Origin: UBA3263 sp964554335
GTDB lineage: Bacteria; Bacteroidota; Bacteroidia; Bacteroidales; Muribaculaceae
DNA length: 64,000 bases
Assembly (NCBI GenBank): GCA_964554335.1
Contig: CAZKOF010000001.1
Location: 18,899-82,898, forward strand
Direction: 5' to 3'
Under the pieces are notes generated by a model. It searched no databases. It saw nothing but the letters and a program-made list of their open reading frames with translations, and was not told where the DNA came from. Shown piece by piece: positions 25,906 through 34,715 of the stretch (position 1 is its first letter; every line of letters starts with the position of its first letter). Both the position numbers and the translations under genes were made by a program.

Positions 25906-26246
25906 TTTTTAGTGTAAGCTCTTTTTTTAGTGGAGTTTTTGCGGATTTCGGTCAATTCGTCGATTGTTGAGTATTTCGGCTCGGCGAATATTGTTGAAAG
26001 CTCGCCGAGGCATCCGACGGTTGACGCAAGTCTTATGAGGTTTGAGAGTGAGATGAGGCCTTTCTGTTCGAAGCGAGCGATATTGCCAAGCGCTATGCCT
26101 GCTTCGCGGGCAACGGCCTCGCGGGTCAGATTCCGTTCTATGCGGCGGCGTCTGAAATCATCGGCAATACGTTTTGCAACATCGTCGGGCCCGGACTGAA
26201 AGTAGGTGTCCAATACGGCTAAAATATTAGCAGTTTCTTTGCGCAT
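25902..26246 (-). CDS. XRE-family regulator (HipB-like antitoxin)
   Basis: A 114-aa protein with a helix-turn-helix near residues 30-85 (RRRRIERNLTREAVAREAG, LGNIARFEQKGLISLSNLI), followed by a Lys-rich tail. HipB-type proteins bind operators upstream of hipBA and neutralise the HipA kinase. Here the partner gene directly downstream survives only as a deleted remnant, so this is an orphan antitoxin or free-standing repressor. A -7 box lies at 26275-26282. Confidence 0.82.
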   Translation of the reverse strand: MRKETANILAVLDTYFQSGPDDVAKRIADDFRRRRIERNLTREAVAREAGIALGNIARFEQKGLISLSNLIRLASTVGCLGELSTIFAEPKYSTIDELTEIRKNSTKKRAYTKK

Positions 26247-26274
26247 GAGGTAGAAAGTGTTAAAATATTAGTTG

Positions 26275-26282
26275 CAAAGGTA
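26275..26282 (-). promoter_or_regulatory. -7 promoter box TACCTTTG of the hipB-like gene
   Basis: CAAAGGTA on the plus strand reads TACCTTTG on the minus strand, 28 bp upstream of the start codon. -33 box not clear. Confidence 0.6.
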
Positions 26283-26394
26283 CGAAAACTTTTGCGATAA
26301 TCCTAATTAAGAGGTCGTGCGAACTTTTTCGGTTGGTTGGGGGTTTTGAGATTATGAACAAAATTTAATCACGTTTAACTATTCCAGACAGGTA

Positions 26395-29300
26395 ATGAAA
26401 AAGATTTTTTTCGCACTTATTGCGACCCTCCTCTGCTCTATGACAGTCATGGCCGACGGTCGCACCGTTACCGGTCAAGTGCTCTCGGAGGCCGATGGTG
26501 AGCCTCTGATCGGCGCGACGGTTCTTCCCCTTCCGGCGGGTAGCGGCGAGGGCACCGCGACCGACATCGATGGTAACTTTTCCATCACAGTGGCCCAAAC
26601 ATGCAACGAGCTTCAGGTTTCGTATGTCGGTATGCAGACCCGCACGGTGCGCATCACCTCGGGGCCGATGCTTATCAAGTTGTCGAATCATGAAAACCGT
26701 CTCGACGAGGTGATGGTCGTTGCCTACGGCACGGCCAAACGTGGCGAGTTCACGGGTTCAGCGTCGGTTGTCAAGGCCGATGCCATTGCCGACGCACTGG
26801 TGTCATCGGTGACGTCGGTGCTTGCCGGCAAGGTTTCGGGCGTTCAGATTCAGAGTTCAGACGGCCGCCCGGGCAGCTCGCCGACATTGCGCATACGCGG
26901 CGTCGGCTCTATCAATGCCTCGACGAGTCCTCTGTATGTTGTTGACGGAGTGCCCTATGACGGTGCCATCTCAGATTTGGCGTCGTCGGATATCGAGTCG
27001 ATGACAGTGCTGAAAGATGCAGCCTCTACGGCGCTCTACGGTGCCCGCGGCGCCAACGGCGTCATTCTGGTGACTACCAAGCGCGGTGCTTCGGGCGAAG
27101 CCAAAATCACGTTTGATGCCCGCTGGGGTGCGAATATGCGCCAGATGCCCAACTACAATGTCATAAAAAGCACCGGTCAATATACGGAGCTGATGTATGA
27201 GGGGCTTTACAACCAGAATATGTCGACGGGCAATATGACGGCCGAGCAGGCCTGGCGCAATGCGGCGGTCTCGACGCTCACGGCCACGGGCTATCAGATA
27301 TATACGGTGCCCGCGGGCGAGTATCTCATCGGCCGCAACGGCCGCCTGAACCCCAATGCCACGCTCGGCTATAGCGACGGCGAGTATTTCTACATCCCGG
27401 ACGACTGGACAAAGGAGTCGCTCCGCAACGGCTTGCGTCAGGAGTATAATCTCGGCGTCAGCGGCGGCACGGACCGCATAAAGTACTATGTCAGTGGCAG
27501 CTTCCTGGGCGATGACGGTATTATCCGCGAAAGCGATTTCAACCGTTTCTCGACCCGCGCCACGGTTGACTATCAAGCTAAAAAATGGCTCAAAATCGGC
27601 ACGAACCTCGCCTATACCTACGCGAAAGCCGACCGCCCGAGCGATATGGACCTGGACTATGCGACATCATCGGGCAACGCTTTCTTCCTGGCCAACCGGT
27701 TCGCACCGGTCTATCCGATGTATGTACGCAATGCCGACGGCTCGCTGATGATCGACCCCTCTACCGGCCATAAGGTCTATGACTACGGCGACAAGTCGAT
27801 GTCGACCAACTTCACGCGTCAGTTCGTGTCGCAGGCCAACCCGATCGGTAACCTCGTTTACGACACCAATGAGTATCTCAGCGACGTTTTCGACGGAAAA
27901 TGGTACGTCACGCTGACCCCTATGGAGGGCCTGACGATTACCGGCAACGCCGGCTACTGGCTTTCTAACGACCGCATCCACCTGTTGAGCAATCCCTTCT
28001 ATGGCCAGGCCGCCGAATCAAAGGGTTTCGCCGAACAGGCCTACACCCGCTCGCGCTCCATCAACCTGCAGGCGCTGGCAACTTATAACCGCACCTTCAA
28101 TCTGGTCCACAACATGGACGTCATGGTTGGCTACGAAACCTACAACCTGGAGTCGGAAACCGGCGCCGCCTACGGCTATAACCTCTATGACCCCAACTCG
28201 TGGGTTGCCGACAACACGATTGACCGCAAGAACGGCATGGGCTATCGCGATGTGCAGTACACGACCCGCGGCATCCTTGCCCGCGCCAAGTATAACTATG
28301 ACAACCGCTACTTTTTCCACGCCAGCTACCGCCGCGACGCCTCCTCGCGCTTCGCTCCCGAACACCGCTGGGGCAACTTCTTTTCCGTCAGCGCCGCCTG
28401 GGATATTGCAAAGGAGTCGTTTATGGAAGACTTCACTGCCGTTGACCAGCTGAAGTTCAAAGCCTCTTTCGGTCAGAACGGCAATGACAACCTCGGCGCG
28501 CAGCCCTACTACTATTATGCCTGGCAGGACCAGTATCAGGTCACGGGTGCCGACGGCGTCTGGAACGATGCCACCCTCGTCTACAAAGGTAACCGCGACA
28601 TTACATGGGAAACCTCTAACGCACTTAACGTAGGTTTTGACTTCAGCTTCTTTCAGGGCAAGCTCGACGGCACAATCGAGTATTATCAGCGCCAGATATC
28701 GGACATGCTCTTCTTCCTGCCGACGGCCCCGTCGCTCGGCTATGACAGCTATCCTGCCAACGTCGGCTCGATGCGCAACTATGGCGTTGAAATCGAACTT
28801 AACTACAACGTTTTCAACACCAAGAACTTCACCTGGGACATCAACGCCAACCTGACCTCGATGGGCAACAAAATCATCAAGCTCCCCTCAGACCTGGTCA
28901 CTGACGGATACTGGCTCGACGGCGCGCGCATTTTTGAAGAGGGATCCTCGATGTATCAATATTATCTTCCCTCATATGCCGGCGTCGACGAAAATACCGG
29001 CGAGGCTCTCTACTGGGCCAGACAGGCTGACGGCACCGAGTTCAAGACCGCCAACTATTCTGACGCCTACAACGGCAACCCCGAAAAGGGACTCGTTGAG
29101 AACCGCAAGCGCAGCGGCAACATGCTCCCCAAAATCTATGGCGGCTTCGGCACATCGCTCAACTTTTATGGCGTTGACTTCTCGATTAGCTTCTCGTATC
29201 AGATCGGCGGCCGCATTTTCGACTCCACCTATCAGGCGCTCATGCACAACTCCCAGGCCCGCAACATGGGTATGAACTACCACGTTGACATTCTCAACCG

Positions 29301-29616
29301 CTGGACTCCCGAGAATACCCGCACCGACGTACCCCGCATCAACGCGGCCGATAGCTATACGGCATCGTCGTCAGACCGTTTCTACATTTCGAGCAACTAT
29401 CTTTCGCTCAACAATATCACTCTGGGCTATACGCTGCCTAAGCAGTGGACCGACAAACTCGGCGTAGAATCAATCCGCATATATGGCTCCGCCGAGAACG
29501 TTGCCCTTTGGAGCAAACGCCGGGGCCTCGACCCTCGTCAGAGCTTCGCTACCTCGAATAACTCGACCTACTCACCCATCCGCTCGATTTCAGGCGGTCT
29601 GCGTGTCCGGTTCTAA
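26395..29616 (+). CDS. SusC/RagA-family TonB-dependent transporter
   Basis: A 1,073-aa outer-membrane importer. The signal peptide (MKKIFFALIATLLCSMTVMA) is followed by a carboxypeptidase-regulatory-like domain (TVTGQVLSEADGEPLIGATV). The plug domain includes LDEVMVVAYGTAKRGEFTGS and LRIRGVGSINASTSPLYVVD, and ALYGARGANGVILVTTKRG closes it. A 22-strand barrel follows, ending in GGLRVRF with the C-terminal aromatic residue needed for BAM insertion. It pairs with the SusD-like lipoprotein 25 nt downstream to import a glycan or peptide. No glycosidase, protease or ECF sigma/anti-sigma gene lies nearby, so the substrate cannot be inferred. Confidence 0.96.
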   Translation: MKKIFFALIATLLCSMTVMADGRTVTGQVLSEADGEPLIGATVLPLPAGSGEGTATDIDGNFSITVAQTCNELQVSYVGMQTRTVRITSGPMLIKLSNHENRLDEVMVVAYGTAKRGEFTGSASVVKADAIADALVSSVTSVLAGKVSGVQIQSSDGRPGSSPTLRIRGVGSINASTSPLYVVDGVPYDGAISDLASSDIESMTVLKDAASTALYGARGANGVILVTTKRGASGEAKITFDARWGANMRQMPNYNVIKSTGQYTELMYEGLYNQNMSTGNMTAEQAWRNAAVSTLTATGYQIYTVPAGEYLIGRNGRLNPNATLGYSDGEYFYIPDDWTKESLRNGLRQEYNLGVSGGTDRIKYYVSGSFLGDDGIIRESDFNRFSTRATVDYQAKKWLKIGTNLAYTYAKADRPSDMDLDYATSSGNAFFLANRFAPVYPMYVRNADGSLMIDPSTGHKVYDYGDKSMSTNFTRQFVSQANPIGNLVYDTNEYLSDVFDGKWYVTLTPMEGLTITGNAGYWLSNDRIHLLSNPFYGQAAESKGFAEQAYTRSRSINLQALATYNRTFNLVHNMDVMVGYETYNLESETGAAYGYNLYDPNSWVADNTIDRKNGMGYRDVQYTTRGILARAKYNYDNRYFFHASYRRDASSRFAPEHRWGNFFSVSAAWDIAKESFMEDFTAVDQLKFKASFGQNGNDNLGAQPYYYYAWQDQYQVTGADGVWNDATLVYKGNRDITWETSNALNVGFDFSFFQGKLDGTIEYYQRQISDMLFFLPTAPSLGYDSYPANVGSMRNYGVEIELNYNVFNTKNFTWDINANLTSMGNKIIKLPSDLVTDGYWLDGARIFEEGSSMYQYYLPSYAGVDENTGEALYWARQADGTEFKTANYSDAYNGNPEKGLVENRKRSGNMLPKIYGGFGTSLNFYGVDFSISFSYQIGGRIFDSTYQALMHNSQARNMGMNYHVDILNRWTPENTRTDVPRINAADSYTASSSDRFYISSNYLSLNNITLGYTLPKQWTDKLGVESIRIYGSAENVALWSKRRGLDPRQSFATSNNSTYSPIRSISGGLRVRF

Positions 29617-29641
29617 CATCCGATAATTCTCCACATCAGCT

Positions 29642-31237
29642 ATGAAAAAAACTATTTTCCCGATATTAGGTGTCATGACTGCCGCGATGCTCAGCGGTTG
29701 CTATGAAATGGATACCTACCCGCTCAACCAATACCTGACCGATGAACAGAAAACCGAGGCAAAAGAGCAGAACCCCGAAATGGCGCAAGCCGGCATTACG
29801 GGTATCACGGCCCTCTTCTCGACTTACTGCCAGACCTTTCCGGACCGCCAGGACGATGACTTCGGCTTCCCCTCGATGATGATGGCCCGCGACAGTCGCG
29901 GCGTCGACATGGTCGGCGTCAACTCAGGCTATAACTGGTTTCTCCCCTCGACAAGCATGAGCGACTGCGACCCCTCGGGCTATGCCTCGGCCATCTGCTG
30001 GGCTAACTGCTACAAGCAGATTTTTGCCGCCAATGCCGCGCTGAAGTCGATTGACCCCTCAACCACGGACCCGACTCTGCAGTTCTATATTGCCCAGGCA
30101 AAGGCGATGCGTGCCAACGACTACATGATTCTTGCGCAGACCTATCAGTTTACCTATGCCGGCAATGAAGACAAGCCGTGCGTGATGCTCGTGACTGAGG
30201 AGAACGAGAACGAATATGCCACCACAGGTTCGCGCCGTGCTTCGGTTCGCGCAATCTACGATCAGATTATGGCTGACCTGAACTCGGCGATTGACCTGCT
30301 CAAGACCGGCGGCGTGAAGCCCTCGGACGTGCTCGACTCCAAGCCGAAGCGTTTCGTTTCATTGGCCGCGGCCTACGGCTTGCGGGCCCGCGCCAACCTT
30401 ATCATGACCAAATGGGCCGACGCCGCTGCCGATGCCGATGCCGCAATCAACAATTTCGACGGGATGCCGTCATCAACCACAGTTGCCGGAGCTCCGGGCT
30501 TCACGTCGATCGACGAGAGCAACTGGATGTGGGGCATCGCGATTGCTCCGAGTGACCGCGTTGTGACCTCCGGAATTATTAACTTCCCCTCCCACATGGG
30601 TTCGCTCAACTACGGTTACGCAACCTCCGGGGCCTGGCGCATGGTCAATAAAAAGCTCTATGACGCAATTCCGGCGACAGACGTGCGCAAAGGCTGGTTT
30701 CTCGACGCCGACTCCAAGAGCAGCGGCTTGACCGAGGCACAGCAGGCCTTTGTGGACTCGAAGAAGATGCCTGCTTACACACAGGTTAAGTTCGGCCCCT
30801 ATGGCGGCATACTCGGCCAAAGCGAGAACGCCTGTGACATTCCGCTGATGCGCGTCGAGGAGATGTACCTAATCAAGGCCGAGGCAACGGCAATGGCCGG
30901 CGGCGACGGCGCGTCGATTTTGACCGACTTTGTCAAGACCTATCGCAACCCCGCCTACTCCTTTACGGGCTCGGGCACCGACGTGCAAGACGAATGCCTG
31001 ATGCAGCGCCGCGTTGAATTCTTCGGCGAAGGCATCACCTACTTCGACTTCATGCGCTTGAACAAGGACTTTGATCGCACCGGCGGCGGTTGGCCCGCAG
31101 TGTTCAACTACAATGTCAAAGCCGGCGACCCGGTGCTCCTTCTCTGCATTCCCGAAAGCGAACAGAACGGCAACAAGGCTTTCTCTGCCGCCGAAAACAA
31201 TTCACCCGCTCCACGTCCAACCCCCGTAGTAGAATAA
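29642..31237 (+). CDS. SusD/RagB-family nutrient-binding lipoprotein
   Basis: A 531-aa surface lipoprotein: signal MKKTIFPILGVMTAAMLSG, lipidated Cys20, then YEMD, an acidic stretch of the kind that sends Bacteroidota lipoproteins to the surface. Helical TPR-like SusD features include AICWANCYKQIFAANAALKS and YGLRARANLIMTKWADAAAD. The RagB/SusD C-terminal block has DIPLMRVEEMYLIKAEA and MQRRVEFFGEGITYFDFMR. It would form the lid on the SusC barrel. A third lipoprotein follows after 6 nt. Confidence 0.95.
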   Translation: MKKTIFPILGVMTAAMLSGCYEMDTYPLNQYLTDEQKTEAKEQNPEMAQAGITGITALFSTYCQTFPDRQDDDFGFPSMMMARDSRGVDMVGVNSGYNWFLPSTSMSDCDPSGYASAICWANCYKQIFAANAALKSIDPSTTDPTLQFYIAQAKAMRANDYMILAQTYQFTYAGNEDKPCVMLVTEENENEYATTGSRRASVRAIYDQIMADLNSAIDLLKTGGVKPSDVLDSKPKRFVSLAAAYGLRARANLIMTKWADAAADADAAINNFDGMPSSTTVAGAPGFTSIDESNWMWGIAIAPSDRVVTSGIINFPSHMGSLNYGYATSGAWRMVNKKLYDAIPATDVRKGWFLDADSKSSGLTEAQQAFVDSKKMPAYTQVKFGPYGGILGQSENACDIPLMRVEEMYLIKAEATAMAGGDGASILTDFVKTYRNPAYSFTGSGTDVQDECLMQRRVEFFGEGITYFDFMRLNKDFDRTGGGWPAVFNYNVKAGDPVLLLCIPESEQNGNKAFSAAENNSPAPRPTPVVE

Positions 31238-31243
31238 TTCATC

Positions 31244-32587
31244 ATGAAAACGAACTATCTTTTCCTTACCCTTTTCGCCCTCGCGCTGACCGCATGCGAC
31301 GGCAAGGATGAACCCGAATATGCTCCCGCCGATGTTCCCGCCGAGGCCCGGCGCGTCCACTTCGCCGAGCCGTCCATGACCCGGATTGTTGACGCCGGGA
31401 ACACAACGTTCGACGTCTATCTCTACCGGCCCGACAACCCCTCGGCCGGAGAGCTGACCGTGCAGCTCACCGTCACTGATCCGTCAGGATTGTTTACATT
31501 CCCGCAGGCTGTCACGTTTGCCGCAGGAAAATCCATGACGCCAATTACCGTCGGCTACGACGTTTCGGCAATGACGCCCAACACGCCGTATGAAACCTAT
31601 ATTGCCGTTGATCAGGCTAATGCCGACCTCTATGGCGAGACAACCCTCAAACTCACCATCAACTATGAGGTCATGACCGAATGGGCTCTTTTCGGCGCCG
31701 AACCCGGAACGGCCAAAGACGGTCTTGGAGTCTGGACTTTGGGCTCAATCTTCGAGGGCAACGTCTTCGAGGGTGCGCGGGTCATGGAGCGCCACGTCCC
31801 GACGAATCCCGACGTTATGGAGTATACTCTTCAGCTCTATGATGGCGAAGATATCGAGCAGGCAGACCCCACTGCTCCCTATGATGACGAAATCTGGTTT
31901 TCAGTGATGACCTTTTCGACGACCGACGGCGGCAAGACCATTACAGTCCCCGTTCAGACATTCGTCTTGGAACCGAGTTTGCAGTTTGCAGACGCCCATT
32001 CTTTACTTCCCGACAACTTTCAGCAAAGCTCATATTGGGATAATGCCAAAGGTACGTTCGTGCTGAATATCATGTATTTTGATGCCGAAGGTCCATGGAA
32101 TCCCGGCGACGAGACGATTGCCCTAAACGGATATGTCGACACAAATGATTACACTCTGACGGTCACCGACCTCGGCCAGACCACCGTTGAAGGTAAGGAT
32201 TATACGCTCATCGGATTCAGATATTCCCCGAATGCACTTGAACGCATTGACTATACGATTGTTCCGACCGGAAAGGACAAGCCTCTGACTACAGAAGAGA
32301 TCAAGATGATTGCCGAAGTTATCGCCGATCCGGACCAGACGGAATATGAGGTTGCATCGGTTGCGAAGCCGGGCAATGTTGTCCTGACTTTCGATGCATC
32401 GGACTCATATACTCTCGTTGCCATCGGCTATAATGCTGCCGGCGAGGTAAAGGCAACCGCCACGTGTGAATTTACATACACGGCGGCAGATGCTCCCGCA
32501 ACTGATGGCGCACGCGCCAAGTTCATGGTGAAACCTCATGATTACGGGGGCAAAAAAGTTTTCCGTCTTCCTGTTCCCCGCAGTTAA
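31244..32587 (+). CDS. Surface lipoprotein downstream of SusCD, function unknown
   Basis: A 447-aa protein with a lipoprotein signal (MKTNYLFLTLFALALTA, Cys18) and the acidic sequence DGKDE after the cysteine, consistent with surface export. The body is beta-rich, with no repeat unit or enzyme motif that I recognise. The first part (FDVYLYRPDNPSAGELTVQL) resembles an Ig-like domain. Its position and 6-nt spacing after SusD match the SusE/SusF-type accessory binding proteins of Bacteroidota loci. A glycan- or peptide-binding role is inferred from context only. Confidence 0.7.
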   Translation: MKTNYLFLTLFALALTACDGKDEPEYAPADVPAEARRVHFAEPSMTRIVDAGNTTFDVYLYRPDNPSAGELTVQLTVTDPSGLFTFPQAVTFAAGKSMTPITVGYDVSAMTPNTPYETYIAVDQANADLYGETTLKLTINYEVMTEWALFGAEPGTAKDGLGVWTLGSIFEGNVFEGARVMERHVPTNPDVMEYTLQLYDGEDIEQADPTAPYDDEIWFSVMTFSTTDGGKTITVPVQTFVLEPSLQFADAHSLLPDNFQQSSYWDNAKGTFVLNIMYFDAEGPWNPGDETIALNGYVDTNDYTLTVTDLGQTTVEGKDYTLIGFRYSPNALERIDYTIVPTGKDKPLTTEEIKMIAEVIADPDQTEYEVASVAKPGNVVLTFDASDSYTLVAIGYNAAGEVKATATCEFTYTAADAPATDGARAKFMVKPHDYGGKKVFRLPVPRS

Positions 32588-32634
32588 TTTTTAATCTTAT
32601 TCGACTTTTAACCTATTTGTATTGCCGTTGCGAC

Positions 32635-32663
32635 TTGTTTGTAACGGCAACTTTGTAACTTTG
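32635..32663 (+). promoter_or_regulatory. Promoter of obg (-33 TTG, -7 TAACTTTG)
   Basis: TTG at 32635-32637 and TAACTTTG at 32656-32663 are 18 bp apart. The transcript would have an unusually long leader of about 170 nt before the obg ATG. Confidence 0.7.
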
Positions 32664-32760
32664 CAGCCGTAAACCTCGTCAGGTAATAAACCTATCAGAC
32701 GTTAATCTTAAACGTTACAATCATTAAGACAGACTAAACCGTCACTATCACAAACTTATT

Positions 32761-32797
32761 CTAACGAGTTGCCCTCGACGGGTAGCTCGTTAGTTTT
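32761..32797 (+). promoter_or_regulatory. Hairpin with T tract in the obg leader (possible attenuator)
   Basis: CTAACGAG (32761-32768) pairs with CTCGTTAG (32786-32793), with a small inner stem, followed by TTTT. A second palindrome, CGCCCCGGGGCG at 32816-32827, is followed by TTTT just before the ATG. Both lie between promoter and start codon, so premature termination or translational control is possible. The stems are moderate in strength. Confidence 0.4.
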
Positions 32798-32838
32798 AAT
32801 AGAGAAACTTAATCGCGCCCCGGGGCGTTTTCAAGTAT

Positions 32839-34008
32839 ATGGCAGATTCTAATTTTATTGACTACGTTAAAATACAATGCCGCTCGGGCAAGGGCGGCGC
32901 AGGTTCGCGCCACTTTCATCGCGCCAAATATGTGCCTAAAGGCGGTCCTGACGGTGGCGACGGAGGCAAAGGCGGCTCAATCATATTAAAAGGCAACCGC
33001 AACATGTGGACTCTGCTGCCGTTGAAGTATCAACGCCACATATTTGCCACCAACGGAGAATCGGGCGGCGCAGGACGCTCGTTTGGCAAAGACGGCGAGG
33101 ACCGCATAATCGAGGTGCCGTGTGGCACGGTGGTGTTCGACGCCGAAACCGGCGAATATATCACCGAGGTTACCGACGACGGCCAGGAAGTAGTCTTGCT
33201 CAAGGGCGGCCGCGGCGGCCTGGGAAACTGGCACTTCGCAACGTCGACCAACCGCACTCCGCGATATGCCCAGCCGGGCGAACCCGCCGAGGAGCGCACC
33301 GTGGTGCTCGAACTAAAGTTGTTGGCCGATGTCGGTCTCGTCGGCTTTCCCAACGCCGGCAAATCTACGCTGTTGTCGGCCGTCAGCGCCGCGCGCCCGA
33401 AGATTGCCGATTATCCGTTCACGACTATGGAGCCGCAGTTGGGCATTGTCAGCTACCGCGATAACCGTTCGTTTGTCATGGCCGATATCCCCGGCATTAT
33501 CGAGGGCGCCAGCGAGGGACGTGGCCTCGGACTCCGTTTCTTGCGCCACATTGAGCGCAACGCCGTGCTCCTGTTCATGATTCCTGCCGACGCCGACAAT
33601 ATTGCCGAGCAATATGACGTGCTTCAGCGCGAGCTGACCGAGTTCAATCCCGACCTTGCCGACAAACCCCGCGTGCTGGCAATCTCGAAGTGCGACATGC
33701 TCGGCGAGGAGTTCATCGAGGAGCTGCGCGCCGAAATCGAGCCCACGTTGCCCGAGGGGGTGCCCCACGTGTTCATCTCCGCCGTAACGGGCCTCAATCT
33801 TCAGTCGCTGAAAGATATGCTCTGGTCCGAAATCACCTCGGAGGCTAACCAGCTCCAGGCCCGCAGCATAACCCATCGCCCTCTCGATGGCCACCATCGC
33901 GTTGCCGACGAAGACGCCCTGGAGTTCGAGCAGATGATTCCCGACGATGAGCCGGAAGACGGCATCACCGACGCCGACCTCGAGCTCGACTGGGACGACG
34001 AGGAATAA
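32839..34008 (+). CDS. obg: GTPase Obg/CgtA
   Basis: A 389-aa ribosome-associated GTPase required for 50S assembly and growth control. The glycine-rich Obg fold is at the N-terminus (IQCRSGKGGAGSRHFHRAK, GGPDGGDGGKGG). The G domain has GFPNAGKST (residues 168-176, Lys175), switch FTTMEPQLG, the G3 motif DIPG and SKCD for guanine specificity. An acidic C-terminal tail (DDEPEDGITDADLELDWDDE) follows. It has its own promoter and a long leader. Confidence 0.97.
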   Translation: MADSNFIDYVKIQCRSGKGGAGSRHFHRAKYVPKGGPDGGDGGKGGSIILKGNRNMWTLLPLKYQRHIFATNGESGGAGRSFGKDGEDRIIEVPCGTVVFDAETGEYITEVTDDGQEVVLLKGGRGGLGNWHFATSTNRTPRYAQPGEPAEERTVVLELKLLADVGLVGFPNAGKSTLLSAVSAARPKIADYPFTTMEPQLGIVSYRDNRSFVMADIPGIIEGASEGRGLGLRFLRHIERNAVLLFMIPADADNIAEQYDVLQRELTEFNPDLADKPRVLAISKCDMLGEEFIEELRAEIEPTLPEGVPHVFISAVTGLNLQSLKDMLWSEITSEANQLQARSITHRPLDGHHRVADEDALEFEQMIPDDEPEDGITDADLELDWDDEE

Positions 34009-34059
34009 TAGCCTGCTCCGCGGATGCAGGAGGGTGTTGCATATGTCGGTTAAAATTTG

Positions 34060-34067
34060 TAACTTAG
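34060..34067 (+). promoter_or_regulatory. Weak -7 box TAACTTAG upstream of the plug-domain protein gene
   Basis: It differs from TAnnTTTG at one position, 27 bp before the ATG at 34095. The preceding gap holds GGAGGGTGTTGCA (34029-34041), shared with the inverted-repeat element at 24663-24675. Confidence 0.35.
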
Positions 34068-34094
34068 CGGCGAACTACCTAAACAACAGGAATT

Positions 34095-34715
34095 ATGGCC
34101 AGTAAAGTATTTCGCTTCGTTGCAATGCTATTGCTCGTTTTCGCTTCGTCGCCATGCAACGCCCGTACGCTTAGTGCCGACTCTCTTGCCCGTCGGATAG
34201 CGTGGCAGCAGTGGATTTTTCCGCAGGAGAAGGTCTATGTCATGACCGACCGCGACGGCTACGTGTCGGGCGACACGGTTAGGTTTCGTGCGTTTTTGGT
34301 CGATGCGATGACCCATGTACCCGTCTGCACCGGCAGCCGCTTTGTCTATGTAGAGGTAGTCAACCCTTTCGGTGAGACGATCGAGCGCGTTAAAATCCGT
34401 CAGCGCGACGGCCTTTTCGCCGGCATGATTCCGCTGCCGGAGGAGCTTGCCGAAGGTCAATATACACTATATACACTATGTGCCTATACCAACTTCATGA
34501 AAAACAGCGGTGAGGATTATTTCTTCCGTAAGCCGTTGCCGGTTCGCAGCTACCTGTCGAAGAAATACTCTCTGCAGACCGAATTCAATGGCGACCGGAT
34601 GATTGCGCGCCTGACCGAAAAGGGTACGACCGTGCAGTGCGCGTCGAATATCTCGCCGTCGTCGGCCCTGATAAGGAGGTTTTGGTCGACAATCTTTGCA
34701 AGCGTTCGTCGCTGA
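34095..34715 (+). CDS. MG2-like/TonB-plug exported protein, N-terminal fragment before a frameshift
   Basis: This 206-aa frame starts with a signal peptide (MASKVFRFVAMLLLVFASSPCNA) and an MG2/macroglobulin-like domain (FPQEKVYVMTDRDGYVSGDT, FRAFLVDAMTHVPV). After GTTVQ at about 34637 the frame loses homology-like character and soon ends. The -1 frame carries the natural continuation (VRVEYLAVVGPDKEVLVDN). One extra G between CAG and TGCGCG would join them. The intact gene would span 34095-36694, about 866 aa. Confidence 0.68.
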   Translation: MASKVFRFVAMLLLVFASSPCNARTLSADSLARRIAWQQWIFPQEKVYVMTDRDGYVSGDTVRFRAFLVDAMTHVPVCTGSRFVYVEVVNPFGETIERVKIRQRDGLFAGMIPLPEELAEGQYTLYTLCAYTNFMKNSGEDYFFRKPLPVRSYLSKKYSLQTEFNGDRMIARLTEKGTTVQCASNISPSSALIRRFWSTIFASVRR

